Shown piece by piece: positions 35,038 to 46,104 of a DNA stretch of 57,334 bases (position 1 is the first letter of the stretch; each line of letters begins with the position of its first letter). Location of the stretch: assembly GCA_013115145.1 (NCBI GenBank), contig JAAPAO010000178.1:1-57334 (forward strand), in the 5' to 3' direction. This DNA comes from Perkinsus chesapeaki (lineage: Eukaryota; Perkinsozoa; Perkinsida; Perkinsidae). A program made the translations under genes and the position numbers. Below the pieces are notes generated by a model. It saw only the letters and a list, made by a program, of their open reading frames with translations, had not been told where the DNA came from and did not search any database.

Positions 35038-35691
35038 ATGAGTAACCCTCATCGTTCTGGCGAAGCCGGTGAAGTGTCAGTCAGTTATAGCAAGCATCCC
35101 TACCTAGCCGAGTACATCCTTAAGCACCCTGAGGCCTGCCAAAGAGATTCCCATAAAAGTGTGAAAAACAAAGACCGTTACTTCAAGCCTGACCCGGTGT
35201 GCTGGGCGTGCCTTGGTGCCCACGACTCCACCGAGTGCCCCGAGAAACGCTGCTTCAAATGCAGTCAAATCGGGCACTCATACAACGAATGTGAAAGCCG
35301 AGAAGTCTGCGTCTTCTGCCGAAGGCACGGTCACAGTAATCTGGCCAGTTGCCCTCTTTATGGGTATAGGCAAGCCTCGAATCCAACCTCACAAAGAGGC
35401 TCTAGATGCTTTGTTTGCGGAACGAAGGGCCATGTTCAGTGTAAAGGCTATCCTGCAGCTCCTGGTGAACACAGGGCTACAACAGTAACCGACTCTCGAA
35501 GAGAAATATGTCATAGCGGCCCTCTGCGGTATGGCAGGGTTATACGGCCACTTGAACCTTTACCAGCACCACTGCACACAGTGACATCGGCCCACCCTTA
35601 TCGCGGGAAGCCTGCAGATTATAGCGGTGCTGTCATCGGTCCTGGACAAGTATACGACTGGCGAGATGCCCAAATGAGCTACCGTCAATAG
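35038..35691 (+). CDS. CCHC zinc-knuckle protein
   Basis: ORF from ATG 35038 (MSNPHRSGEAGEVSV) to TAG at 35689-35691, about 217 residues. It holds a run of zinc knuckles: CWACLGAHDSTEC, CFKCSQIGHSYNEC, CVFCRRHGHSNLASC and CFVCGTKGHVQC, with slightly variable C-x2-C-x3/4-H-x2-5-C spacing. Such arrays bind single-stranded RNA or mediate protein contacts. The arrangement recalls Air1/2 or ZCCHC7 proteins of nuclear RNA surveillance complexes, but the match is generic. After the knuckles a less constrained tail contains a further ICHSG. A short intron near 35360-35400 is possible, because the sequence between the third and fourth knuckles looks non-conserved. The next gene, polycystin-like, is on the same strand. 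Confidence 0.75.
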   Translation: MSNPHRSGEAGEVSVSYSKHPYLAEYILKHPEACQRDSHKSVKNKDRYFKPDPVCWACLGAHDSTECPEKRCFKCSQIGHSYNECESREVCVFCRRHGHSNLASCPLYGYRQASNPTSQRGSRCFVCGTKGHVQCKGYPAAPGEHRATTVTDSRREICHSGPLRYGRVIRPLEPLPAPLHTVTSAHPYRGKPADYSGAVIGPGQVYDWRDAQMSYRQ

Positions 35692-35928
35692 CGTCGTCAA
35701 GAGGATAACAAATCATAATGCAAAGTCAAAGGCATTTCCTTGACCTGTCAGTCGTTGCGCTAGTTATCCCGCTTTTTGATATAGAACGGCAGAACGATCT
35801 GACGAACGTAGAAGGCGCGATCGTGCGAGGTAAAGAAAAATATAGAAGAAAGTAGAAAGTAGAAGTAAAAGTAAAAGTAAAAATATAGAACGCTACAGTC
35901 TGTAGCCTACAGAGCGTCAGTTCCGGTA

Positions 35929-38900
35929 ATGTCGCGGGAGAATCCATTTCATGACAAGTACGACGAGTTCGCGCTAGAACGAGGAACGAATAAGTTCCTC
36001 GGCGACAGCGTGTTCTGGCAGCACTACGAGAAGATACCTGTAAGCCCACTCTGCAGTGGATACCTCGCAATTCATCAGTCACCACCCCCGATGGTCAGGT
36101 TCGGTTCGTGTACAAGGCCGGGTCCATTGAGTATCGGAACCTAAAGCTGATGCTCTTGGAGATGATATTCTATATCTCAATTGTTGTTTGCCTCACAAGC
36201 TTCCTGTAAGCCTATTCGAGGCCAGACGGAACCTCGTTTGAATTTTGTGCATGACTAACTACATACGTAGACGGAAAAATCGAGGGAATCTCGTGGACCT
36301 TCAATCGGATGCAGCTCGCAAGCTCCCAGACGTGCAGGTCAAATGAGCAACAGCGCTGGAATATCAATCTTGAAGTTAAAGTTGCCCAGCCGAGCCCTTG
36401 GTTCCCTCGCTAAATCGTCACAGAATACGCCCTATTGCGATTCAACTACCGGAATCTTGTTGAAGTTACGTCAAAATTTCTCAACAAGTGTAGGAGAGCG
36501 AGTACGTGTACCGACCGCCTAACAGCTAGCCCAAAAGCTCCAAAAGTTGGCTTATATAAGGTACAATCACATCGATGCTTCCCTGGAATACCAAGCACGT
36601 CAACAGCAGGAGCACTATTGGGGCCAATGCTCATCAGATGGTGGGTGCCGTATTGAGCAAGTCGATGACGTTACAACATTCTGGCAATGGTAACCCCAAG
36701 TCCATTTCGTGAGTTACCCATATCTTTCATCAAGGTATCGAGAGTCCCTAGTACCCTTGGCCTTCAATGCTGTCGGTGACCAGAGCCTTTTGGAACAGGT
36801 GCCACTCCATGACTGCTGCTGCTCCATCGCGACCTTTTGTGAACTATGGGAAGTTGCTCAGGCCGTTGCTAGGAGCAAGTCCACCGACGACACAGAATCC
36901 ACGACTATTGGTCAGTACCCATCTTTAACTCCGGCCGTAACACCTCCGGATGGCTGGCTCAACGGCATGGCTGCCTTGGTTATCGATACGCCAACAGAGA
37001 CCGTTACAAACAACACAGGCCTCGATTTGGATATTTTAGGTGGGTCAGGTTTCTACCACCGGTTTGGGAGTGTGCTCGCTGAGGATCAGTGGTATGAGAG
37101 AAAGTTTAACAGGAAATGTCTTCCTAGTGCAAGAAGAAATGTATTCGCTCTGGGAGTATCTGATGTTGGAGCGAGTGACTCCGACTTCTTTCTCAGGGAT
37201 AACAACGACCACGGCTGCGCCAACAACTGCCACAACTACTGTTGCTCCGGGTGAGCGTGACTCCCCTTCTTGATTGCCACCGGCCTGCCACCTCAGAGCT
37301 TGTCGTCGAACCTTCCCTCATCAGGGTTTGGCCCGAGCACGCTGTGACACTGTTTAGTCTCAATGAAGGTGCGTGGCAAGTCTGCGAGCTCGTAGAGGTT
37401 GTCGATCATCATCAGAGACGATACCATGGGGACCAAGATACGTCGGCGATACCGAGACTAACATCCTACTTGGACCTGTCAGAATTCGGCAGGTCGCCGT
37501 CACCCCGCAGCGCGCGTGCTCAGTTCAGGATGAACTTGTTTCTGTTCATTCGGTAATTTCGTGGCGAGTGACACTCTCCGTAACCTCAATATCAGGTGTG
37601 TTTCGGACCATGGTCGTCAAAGGATGAGTATAAGTTTAAAATAGCAAAAACAGGAACTCCCGAGCGAGTTCAAGATGCCTACATGTAGCAGCCCCACCAC
37701 TGTGTGCCAATTACGGCTTGTAGATGGCGACCGAGCAATGAAACCCAGCAAGAGGCGGTGATGGTTGGCAACTACTCTCAATACACCGGCGCGGGATACT
37801 TCTTCGATTTGCCCACTGACATCGTCCAGGCATTTCGGGTACGCTCCGTCAACTCTAAACGTTTGTCACGCCATACTTTTGTATGGTATTCAATGTCCAC
37901 ATACACTTCTGCCTTACGTGTGTTCCATCAAGCGGATTATTCAGGACGCGTGGGTTGCCACGAGATTTTAGAACCGCTCCCTCGCAATACTAAAGGCTTC
38001 ATCAAAATGTGTTGTGGTTAATTTACTGGAAGCTGCCATTAGGTTGCCGATGATCTGGAGGAGTGGCAATGGTTGGACATGGCAACTCGAGCCATCATCA
38101 TAGAGCTCTCGACACTCAATCCAAACATCAACATTGTCGTCAACACTCGGCTGCTCTTTGAGTACCCCTCTTTATGGCGCGGGCATGCACAGTGTCACCA
38201 GGTTCGGCCCAGATGGCTCTATTGGGGTGAAGCAGGAGCACACACCCCTACCAGTCGACCAGGTGTCCTTGCCCGTAAGGATCTATTAGCGATATAGTCA
38301 TCAACCTGGGAAGTGTCTCAGGTCATGCTGGAAGGCGGCACCTATCTCACATTGTTCTTGTACGAAGTCGTGGTCACCGCGCAGTTCGTCACGTTCATGC
38401 TCTTCGCGGCAGGGAACCTCTACAAAACAAGGCCCATCAGATACTTCACGTAACGGTCGCCCACTCGGGCCACCGATCCCCGCAGCAGATACATCTGGAA
38501 CGTGGTTGACGTCATTATCGTTGTGCTATTCTTCACCTATCTCTCCCAACGTTTAAGGTTTCTGTCTCTCCTAGAGGAGGAGCCTAGTTTGCGACCCGAG
38601 CTCCTGCCGATGCCTAAGGAAGTCTTCATGCCGTCGGTTAACGTAGAGATCACAGTGGCCCCACTTCCCACTCAGATACTCTATCTTCCGTGATCCCCTC
38701 ATGAGCAGCCGCAACACACTGTCCCTCCTGACGCTCATCGTTTGGCTGAAGCTCTTGAAGTACATGGTGGTCTTCGGGCCTTTCAGACCACTCGTGAGGG
38801 TCATCGAACGTTGCATGTACCAACGCCAGCCACCGGTCGTCTTCAACGTCGCACCATCAGATACGAGCTGCTCGCTTTCGCCCTACTGTGTATTGTCCTC

Positions 38901-40348
38901 CTGGCTGGTCTGGCGGTGTCTTTCCATATAGTCTTGGGACCGATAGTAGGTGCTCTTCGAGAGCCGAGAATATAATAGGTATCACTCAGATGGACGACTT
39001 CACTTGGGTTCACGGTAGCTTCTACACACTCATGTTCATGCTGGTCCGAGGGCCTACCGACAGCCGTATGACCCAGATACTCCACGAGGAGCCTCAACTA
39101 GGAAAGCTCCTATTCATACTGTCAGCCACCTCAGCGGCGCTATCGTATTTTCCTGCAATTGCAGATACATAGTGTTGATAGCGTTTCTGCTGATGGCGTT
39201 CTTCTTCGGCATTGTCTTGGACGTTTACAGCGAGCTGGCTATTTTATCCAAGAATCAGGACCCGAGCGTGTTGAGAGAAAACCCACAAAAGCGCAACCCG
39301 ATGATGGCATTCTTGTAAGTGACCAAGTTGCTGCAGCTTCCTTCGTTCTTGTTTACTGTACACACCGACCGGTTCAGATTCGCTTACCATTACAAGCTCC
39401 GTGGCGTCTCTCTAGTTCGGGACTTGGCCGATGACGAGGAAGTCGGCGGACCCGACGATCAGTGGATTGAATTACGAGCGCTCCCGGCATGCGTCGCAGC
39501 TGCCTGGGAGAGAAAGAGGTCAGGTTGCACAAATTGTGCCACGGTGAGCCGGGTGCTTCAGACGGGACCTCCAGTTCGAGCTCGAGGACAGTATCGCGGA
39601 ACGGGAGCAAGCCTCTGCCCTGAAGCACATCGAGCTAAATACTGAGGTCAGGCGATCGAGAGGATCAATATTGTGTAGGGCGCGTAGCGTGGCTGACTTC
39701 GAAGAGATTGGTTTGCAGCGCACCTGTCGGACAAGGTCAGCCAGCGATCGAAGCCTGGAGCTGATCGTACGCGCTTTGAAGAGGAGAGGGACGAAACGCA
39801 GAAGCTTGTTGAGCGGGCCGACAAATGCGATGTACGCCGTTCACTGAGGAGCATTACAATGCGTGAGCTCAGAGGATAACCCGAGTCCAGCTACAAAGGC
39901 TCTTGAATGAAACCCCCGAGCTTTGCCAGCTTATCGGCTCTGGGCGGGCTGTCGAGATCATCCGGAAATATAAGAGTGCGTACCAGGATGAGCGAGAGGA
40001 AGAAAGACAGCAACGCATTGCGCGGCTACAAGTAAAGAGTTGCTGAGTACTTTTAGAAGCCTGTAGGAGTTCGTTTAGGAAGTTATATTCTCCAAAATGG
40101 AGAAGGTAGGAAACAGAGCAACGAGACTGAAGTTTGATACAGCAGCTTCAATGGAGTTGGTCAGCACCGAGCTCAACGAGGCCATGACGGAGGTGACCTC
40201 CTTGACCTCCTCTTGTCTGCAGGACATTCTCTAGATGCAAAGTGTTTGGCGTGCGGACATGGCGGACGTGTTGGAGGGGATCGGCACTTTCAGTGAGACG
40301 ATGAAGAACTTAACAAGAAGCATTGAGGAGGTGTGGCTGACCACTTAA
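35929..40348 (+). CDS. Polycystin-2-like (TRPP) cation channel with C-terminal coiled coil
   Basis: Multi-exon gene starting MSRENPFHDKYDEFALERGT at 35929. The first membrane helix (IFYISIVVCLTSF) is at about 36155-36207. A large extracellular polycystin domain follows (about 36.4-38.2 kb) with a Thr-rich stretch, the signature RIRQVAVTPQRAC, TGAGYFFDLPTDI, and DMATRAIIIELSTLNPNINI. Further helices: LFLYEVVVTAQFVTFMLFAA (S2), WNVVDVIIVVLFFTYL (S3), SLLTLIVWLKLLKYMVVFGP (S4), ELLAFALLCIVLLAGLAVSF (S5), a pore loop DDFTWVHGSFYTLMFMLVRG, and LIAFLLMAFFFGIVLDVYSE (S6). The cytosolic tail is rich in coiled-coil heptads. The last exons join ELNEAMTE to MQSVWRADMADV, ending TAA 40346-40348. The usual LGD-type filter is replaced by VRGP, so ion selectivity may differ. 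Ectodomain exon borders are approximate. Confidence 0.8.
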
Positions 40349-40607
40349 CATGAATCGTTTTCTGCTGCTGTCGGCGTAGGTGCAATTGGCTCACACTCGC
40401 CTCGCCACAGACCTTCAGCTCGGGCAGCTTCATCTCGGTGGACACGTCCCATGATTGATTGTCTTTCTCTCTCGAGAATGTTGAGTTCGTCTGAGTAACC
40501 TCGCACTTGAGCGCAACTAAAGCAATCGAGCAGTAACAGAAAATGTGCATTATAGCATAGCAATTAGTTCCTAACATCTAGACACGACTAAGGTAGCGTA
40601 CTCTCAT

Positions 40608-41570
40608 CTATTGAGAGGTCAGCTCAATCTCGCATAGGACGGGCAAATGGTCGCTGCCATGGGTTACATTGGGAATGCCTCGCTCGGAGATGCTGAGGTC
40701 TCGAGAGGAAGGCCCTGTAACAGCGCCGTTGCCCGTCTCGTCGTGGCCGGGGTCGACAGTAGTTGCGCCAGTCACCTTAAGCGATGCCCGAGGGGACTGG
40801 CAACCAAGGAAGATGTAGTCGATCTCATCCTCTCGTCCAGGCAACAGTCGATAGTCACCAGAGCGGGTGCTAAGAACATAGGAAGGAGGAACTAGACTGG
40901 TGAATGTCGGGGGCTTTAATCCTCCAGCTGTGAAACAGTCCTCCATACCACACTCAGTGATACGCTTGAAAGTATCGCTGTCCCGATGGTTGTTGAGATC
41001 ACCGCAAAGGATAACAGGCTCGCCTTGTTCAAGAAGACTGTGCAGCTTTGCCGTCAGTTGGTCAACCTCTTTGCTTTGGGTGGGGCAGGAGCCTTTCCAA
41101 TATAGATGAGTTCCCACCACTGTGAAACGCTGGCCCTGCGAGCTCTGCAGTCGGCAGATAGCGGCAACCCGCTCACTCCCGCACGTATACTCGAGAGTCT
41201 CAGCACTGACAAGTTCAAGAATTGACTTCCGCCAAAATACGGCAGAGCCGTCGTCGCGTCCTCCTGGCCGAGGTGCGAAATAACTGTCATAAGTAGGCCC
41301 CAAAGTCTCTCGGAAATCTTCATAGGAATCCATCTCACAAAGGCAGAGAATGTCCGCATTAGACTCTAGACAAGTCTTAGCCAGGATAGGCATACGGACA
41401 TTCCAATCAAGAAGGGATGGGAGCTGTGGGGCTCCCGTGGCGGCAGGGCAGAAGTTCTTCGCCACCTTGCCACCGAGGTACGGCCAGGCGTAGCTAAAGT
41501 ACTTGGAGAACCCAAAGTAGCGGCCCAGTATGTTATATTGCAGGACCTTCAATTGCTGCACTTGGGCCAT
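40608..41570 (-). CDS. Endonuclease/exonuclease/phosphatase (EEP) family enzyme
   Basis: Intronless ORF of 320 residues starting MAQVQQLKVLQYNIL. It carries the EEP superfamily motifs in order: LQYNILGRYFG (Asn), ILCLCEMDSYE (metal-binding Glu), VVGTHLYWKG (His), LCGDLNNHRDS (Asp and Asn), DEIDYIF (Asp) and GSDHLPVLCEI (catalytic Asp-His). This pattern is shared by CCR4/nocturnin/Angel-type deadenylases and 2',5'-phosphodiesterases. No leucine-rich repeats or C-terminal membrane anchor are present, and no signal peptide is seen, so a soluble enzyme is likely. RNA (poly(A) or 2'-5' oligoadenylate-like) is the likely substrate by family only. It converges with the polycystin-like gene on the other strand, with 259 bp between stops. 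Unlike its neighbours it appears to lack introns. Confidence 0.85.
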   Translation of the reverse strand: MAQVQQLKVLQYNILGRYFGFSKYFSYAWPYLGGKVAKNFCPAATGAPQLPSLLDWNVRMPILAKTCLESNADILCLCEMDSYEDFRETLGPTYDSYFAPRPGGRDDGSAVFWRKSILELVSAETLEYTCGSERVAAICRLQSSQGQRFTVVGTHLYWKGSCPTQSKEVDQLTAKLHSLLEQGEPVILCGDLNNHRDSDTFKRITECGMEDCFTAGGLKPPTFTSLVPPSYVLSTRSGDYRLLPGREDEIDYIFLGCQSPRASLKVTGATTVDPGHDETGNGAVTGPSSRDLSISERGIPNVTHGSDHLPVLCEIELTSQ

Positions 41571-41741
41571 TGGAGATAAAAAACAAAGCTGATCTAGGCG
41601 CGCATGGAATGGCTCAGGTAGGCGGAATTAGACGACGCAACAATGTGGACCTTTCCAGCAGTGGAAACCAGAGATGCTTACATTGACAATGAAATTGTAC
41701 AGATTGCATGAGTGGCTGCTCTATAAAATGGTGATTAAGTT

Positions 41742-42794
41742 CTATTTAGGGTAGGCTAGGCGCAGCCGCAGTGAGACAGCACCTAGCACAACAAATTCAT
41801 CTAGGTAGAGATTGAGTTTCCGAGGTCGGCGTGGGGTGAGCAATTCCGCAGAACGGTGGCCTAGCCGAGGAGATACAACTCTGGTCCCATTGACCGACCC
41901 CAGGTCAACAATTGTGACAGCGGATCCAGACAGCCGCAGAAGGGCATGTGTCCTCGAAATTGAGGGGTGGGCAAGCATATGGAAGTTGGCCTGTCTTTTC
42001 ATGTTTGTTCGGCCGAAAAGAGCCTCGCCTTGCGGAACAGTGATGGTCTTCTCAAGCTGGGGGTTCACCATGCCGCCCGAGAGGGGCGATACGTTAACAA
42101 TGAGTACTGGCTTGTCGCCTGAAGATGCAGTGCTAGCCGAATCTAGCGGGCCAGAGCCGCTCAGACCGGCAGGCTGGGACATCCATCCGACGGCCTCGGC
42201 CACAGCACCGAGTGCTCCGCCAAGAGAATCGGCCGCGGCTGAAAGGCGACGGGAGAGAACGTAGAACTCCTTAGGAATTGGGCCGACGCCCAGGCCACCC
42301 GCAAAGGCCTCTGCGAACTGGCAGCAATTACGGCGAAGTAAGTCGTATCTCCCGACAGTCCAGAAGGCCCCGAGACGCCTAACCAGCTCATACACCTGTC
42401 GCTCGGAGAGGGCAGTCGATCCCAAGTAGGCAGACTCTCGATAGACATGCACATCATGATGAGTTGGCTCGTGCCAATAAACCCCGCTAGGGTCCGTCTC
42501 AACATCCTCGGCGGTCTCTGGAGGACCGACCCCTGAGTAATAGTATTCCTTGCCGTAGATGGACACCCCCACATGAAAGGCTCCACCGAGACCTATCTTG
42601 GCCATTATGCTATTGAGCCGCACAACGCCTTCGTCCAGGTCGTAAACGTTTAAAAACACCGCATTGCTTTCAGGGTTTTGTGAGACCGATGGCGGCAGCA
42701 AATCCTTGATGTTACCCTGATGACCAGATATAGACGTTGAAGACGACACGGAGGACTGCGGCAGAGATCGCAGAGACCGACAACGCCCGCTCAT
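41742..42794 (-). CDS. PPPDE (DeSI-type) cysteine peptidase fused to FHA domain
   Basis: Intronless 350-residue ORF. Residues about 45-185 form a PPPDE domain, the fold of deSUMOylating/deubiquitinating isopeptidases. The catalytic His is in AFHVGVSIYGKEYYY and the catalytic Cys in LRRNCCQFAEAF, followed by the family IPxxF-like helix. A low-complexity linker (about 195-245) leads to a C-terminal FHA domain with the phosphothreonine-binding signature: FGRTNMKR, SISRTHALL and DLGSVNGTRV (Gly-Arg, Ser-Arg-x-His, Asn-Gly-Thr). The N-terminus is Ser-rich and without a signal peptide, so a cytosolic or nuclear enzyme is expected. FHA would target the peptidase to phosphorylated partners. That reading is inference; the two domains and their key residues are seen directly. 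Confidence 0.85.
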   Translation of the reverse strand: MSGRCRSLRSLPQSSVSSSTSISGHQGNIKDLLPPSVSQNPESNAVFLNVYDLDEGVVRLNSIMAKIGLGGAFHVGVSIYGKEYYYSGVGPPETAEDVETDPSGVYWHEPTHHDVHVYRESAYLGSTALSERQVYELVRRLGAFWTVGRYDLLRRNCCQFAEAFAGGLGVGPIPKEFYVLSRRLSAAADSLGGALGAVAEAVGWMSQPAGLSGSGPLDSASTASSGDKPVLIVNVSPLSGGMVNPQLEKTITVPQGEALFGRTNMKRQANFHMLAHPSISRTHALLRLSGSAVTIVDLGSVNGTRVVSPRLGHRSAELLTPRRPRKLNLYLDEFVVLGAVSLRLRLAYPK

Positions 42795-43519
42795 GGCCGA
42801 GGGAAATTGGATAGGCCTATTAAGAGGAAAACATCAACCAATGGAAGATGAAGGATCTCAGATAGACAACGCATTGGACGATATCGATGCGGCAGGAGCC
42901 TTATACCTATGTGATGGAGACTGATGTAACGCAAGACTTGGTGAGTTGCCAGAGACGGTTGACGTAAGAGACGTAGGCTAACATGACTGACTTACCAAGT
43001 GGGACACAAGAGGACACCGAGGTGCCTGCTCGAACTGGGACTTGGCAATATCATGCAAAAAATGCAATGCACTAATGGTGACAATCCCTGTTGCACATTA
43101 AGCACGATTACATGTTCAAAACAGTTATATACCTATTATACTGATTATGATTATCAATGATTAATAACAACATTGCGTGACGACCAACGCTGCAGCTTGG
43201 CAAGAGACAACCTAGTCACCGTTAGCGACTTGAAGAGGCTACTGTGCATGTTCTTGCCTAGCTCATAACACTGATACGGGGCGCGAAAACGCGGCCGACA
43301 AAAAGGTATCATACAGCTTTAGAGAGCAAGATTGGCTCGACCTCGGCAACCTGCCGCGAGTGCATTGAAATGAGTGTGACAATTAGAGTAGTTGGCAGAT
43401 ACTGTTGGAGGGAAAAGACAGCGAGACCAAATCCTGTGAAAACAAGTTCACCGGGACTAGCATCAGACATTGCTTACCAGTTATGAACACCATAAGGCGA
43501 TTCCTTGTTCATGAGTGCA
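42795..43519. other. Intergenic or 3'-end region, nothing recognised
   Basis: No ORF with supportable features. This is either the upstream region of the PPPDE-FHA gene or the 3' end of the gene at 43.5-44.9 kb. Confidence 0.4.
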
Positions 43520-44867
43520 TCAAACCTGACCCACGGGTAGGAGAATCAAGCAACGGCGGAGAAGATACCTCTCTTGGGTAAGAAGTCCGGATAAGGTGAG
43601 CTCGCTCCAGAAAATGATGAGGGTATCAGCAAGATTCTGGATGCCGCCTTCATTTTGGGCGCAAAACGATAGACGACCACAGTACTCATAGAGATTGCCT
43701 GATTGGTGTTGACCACTGCCAGAGACAAAGATGCTCACAATCAGATTCCACAAGAACTGATATCTTAGCCCGTGGCTGGTAGCCTGGAGTCAGGCAGTCT
43801 TCGCACTGGGCGGTTATGAACCACCGGAACCTCACCAAAAGGTTGTTCGCTGAAGGACAAGTAACGGAGAGTTCTAGCAACAGACATTGACCCTCACCAG
43901 GTGACAGGTTCATGGTACTGTTATCATACATATAGGACCTATATATAAGATAGAGGGCGCTGTCAGCGAGCTCCATAACATACCTGAGGGGAAACATCGA
44001 ACAAGTCCAGGGACAAGGGGTTACTTAGTCGACTCAGGGCTTGGGTACCCAGCCACGACGTGCTGTATGATGAAAGCGTCTTCGGGAATATGATTGAGAT
44101 AAGTGCGTTTATAAGCTCTGAGCTATAGGTTAGTGAATGACAGTTGCAGGCTATTTGCCTTAGTTTAACTAGGCCATTGAAAACCATTTGGGGATGGCTG
44201 GCCTCGACGTCAAGAGATATCCCAATGGGAGCAACTGCCATAAGCTCGTCTGTAGCGAGGGAGAGCAGCCAGGCAAACAAGGTATCAATGAACTCGAGCT
44301 GAACATTACAAGATTCAAACAGACAGCAGCAAACGGCATCACCAGAGCTCGCTCGTTATGCACGCTGGTGTCGCCGTAAGTGAGATATACAACTCCGCGG
44401 CCACTACGGTTGGTACCTGCTCCACAGTGACCACGAGCTTCAGCACTGCTCACTTGGCCTGGTCGCCGCCCTAAGGTTCTGAATGAAAGGTAAAAGTCGG
44501 TGACTGTTTTTAATCTCTGAAGGATTCGACCAGTCAGCTACGTTGAACCAGAAATCTCCACCGCAGCTGAAACTGCGAACTGCGGGGTGCCCGGCAAAGT
44601 CCTGACGAGGTATGGAGGCAAATGTCTCGACCCCAACGAACCGACAATGAACTCAGTGTTGGTGTGGTCCATCCACAGCTTTTGAGGCCATGTGTAGAAG
44701 CCAAGCTTTGCTTGAGAACAGTCAACTTCCGCTGGGGGGTGAGGCTGACAACGAGCGACACGTCGAGGGCACCACAACGGCTCTGAAGCTACCTCTTCAA
44801 GGCACTCAGAAGCGAGTCCAAGGAGGGCTTGAGCGGTAATGACGGCAAAGACCAGCGGCACGTTCAT
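43520..44867 (-). CDS. Putative secreted cysteine-containing protein, multi-exon
   Basis: Preferred start at ATG 44867 opens a typical signal peptide (MNVPLVFAVITAQALLGLAS) followed by ECLEEV and a Cys-containing segment (PLWCPRRVARCQPHP). Codon-like frames continue downstream in several exons (for example TDELMAVAPIGISLDVEASH and GEGQCLLLELSVTCPSANNL), to about 43.5 kb. These contain further paired cysteines, which fits an extracellular protein. Splice joins could not all be fixed, and one candidate intron near 44520 would be too short. No known family was recognised. A frame upstream of 44867 (to 44960) lacks a secretion signal. Confidence 0.45.
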
Positions 44868-45011
44868 AAAAGGGGAGGGGGACAACAATAATGTACTGAC
44901 GGTAGAGCATGACGACGATGACATTTTCACGACACGAGGAGGGGGCTCGTCGAGGTGCACATCGTGGGCCGACTACAGCGCCTGGCAGTTGGTCGTGACC
45001 TTATTATTGAA

Positions 45012-45955
45012 TTAGATTTTGGAGAATAGGCTAGAATGAGCAGTGTTAGTGGTAGACATGCTATATCGAGCGGGACAAGAGAAGCATCTTCCAGCCGTTT
45101 CAGATACCTTCTTCGGACCAAAGCCCGCATCGTAGACCGTAGCTTCTGTGGTGGCATGCGGTGGTAATCCCAGGGAACCAGAGTGTCGCATGCAGAGCGT
45201 TGATACCTCTAAAGCCCTGGCAGACCCCGAGGCTCTCTTGAAGTGAGGTTTGCTATGGCGAGGCCCGAAAGCAATCGGTAGGAGGCCAGAAACTTGGTGG
45301 CGCGAACGCACGCGAGAGAATTGTCCCACTTCGAACACAGCAGAAAATAACTGAACGTACACGACTAAGCATGAGCGATTGGGGAAAATACAACAAGCTT
45401 GACATAATCAACTCCCTCCGATTCGTAGGGCTGCATCTCTAGACTAGAGCCTCGGTAGCCCACTGCCGTGGAAGGCAATTGGTAAACGATCAAGGGCGGC
45501 TCGAGGTCCTCAACCTGCACTATCAGACTTCCCATTGCGTTCACCTGGCAACGCAACGAGGAGGATAAGACCCAGGGGATATCGGTGGAAATAACAGCGA
45601 CCGGCGACCTTTCTCTTCCGCTCCTCTGTGGCCTGCTCGAACTTTCTGCCTGCCCGCAGCTACAGCCACTAGGTGGCGATACTTCACCACCATGTTTCAT
45701 CGCAGAAGGCCCCGCCGTATTCTCGGTATTAGTTGCACTCGAGACAGGATGTGAATTGTGACGTCTGCTCTCGGCAGCTCCATATAGCTCCTTAAAATGT
45801 TGTACTAGGTGGGCAAAGGGTCTTCGAGGCCGGCCGTAGAGCAAAGGGTCTCTGCCAGGGGTGGTCTCTGGTGGGAGGGAAGCGTAGCCTGATTCAGCCA
45901 GTATCCTCTTGGATGCTGGCAGATCCGCCAATGCTGTGGAGGGCGGTGGAAGCAT
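45012..45955 (-). CDS. Hypothetical protein
   Basis: Two adjoining minus-strand frames: 45955-45365 from the internal Met (MLPPPSTALADLPASKRILA) and 45362-45012. The first includes GRPRRPFAHLVQHFKELYG and ends in a region of mixed polar composition, EPPLIVYQLPSTAVGYRG. The second has AFGPRHSKPHF. They are presumably joined by a short intron near 45365-45410. The open frame extends upstream to 46105, but that would abut the stop of the transporter gene, so the internal start is preferred. No family or membrane segment was recognised. Confidence 0.4.
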
Positions 45956-46104
45956 TGAAACAAAAACGGCGGAGCGATGCTTAGTGGGTAAACGAAAGAC
46001 AGAGGGTGGCGTTGAGTCACTGTTAGAAACTGTTATCAATAGTGGGAATGATGTAGTCGTCAAGCAATCAGTCAGCACTGTGAGCATCATCATTATCATC
46101 ACCA

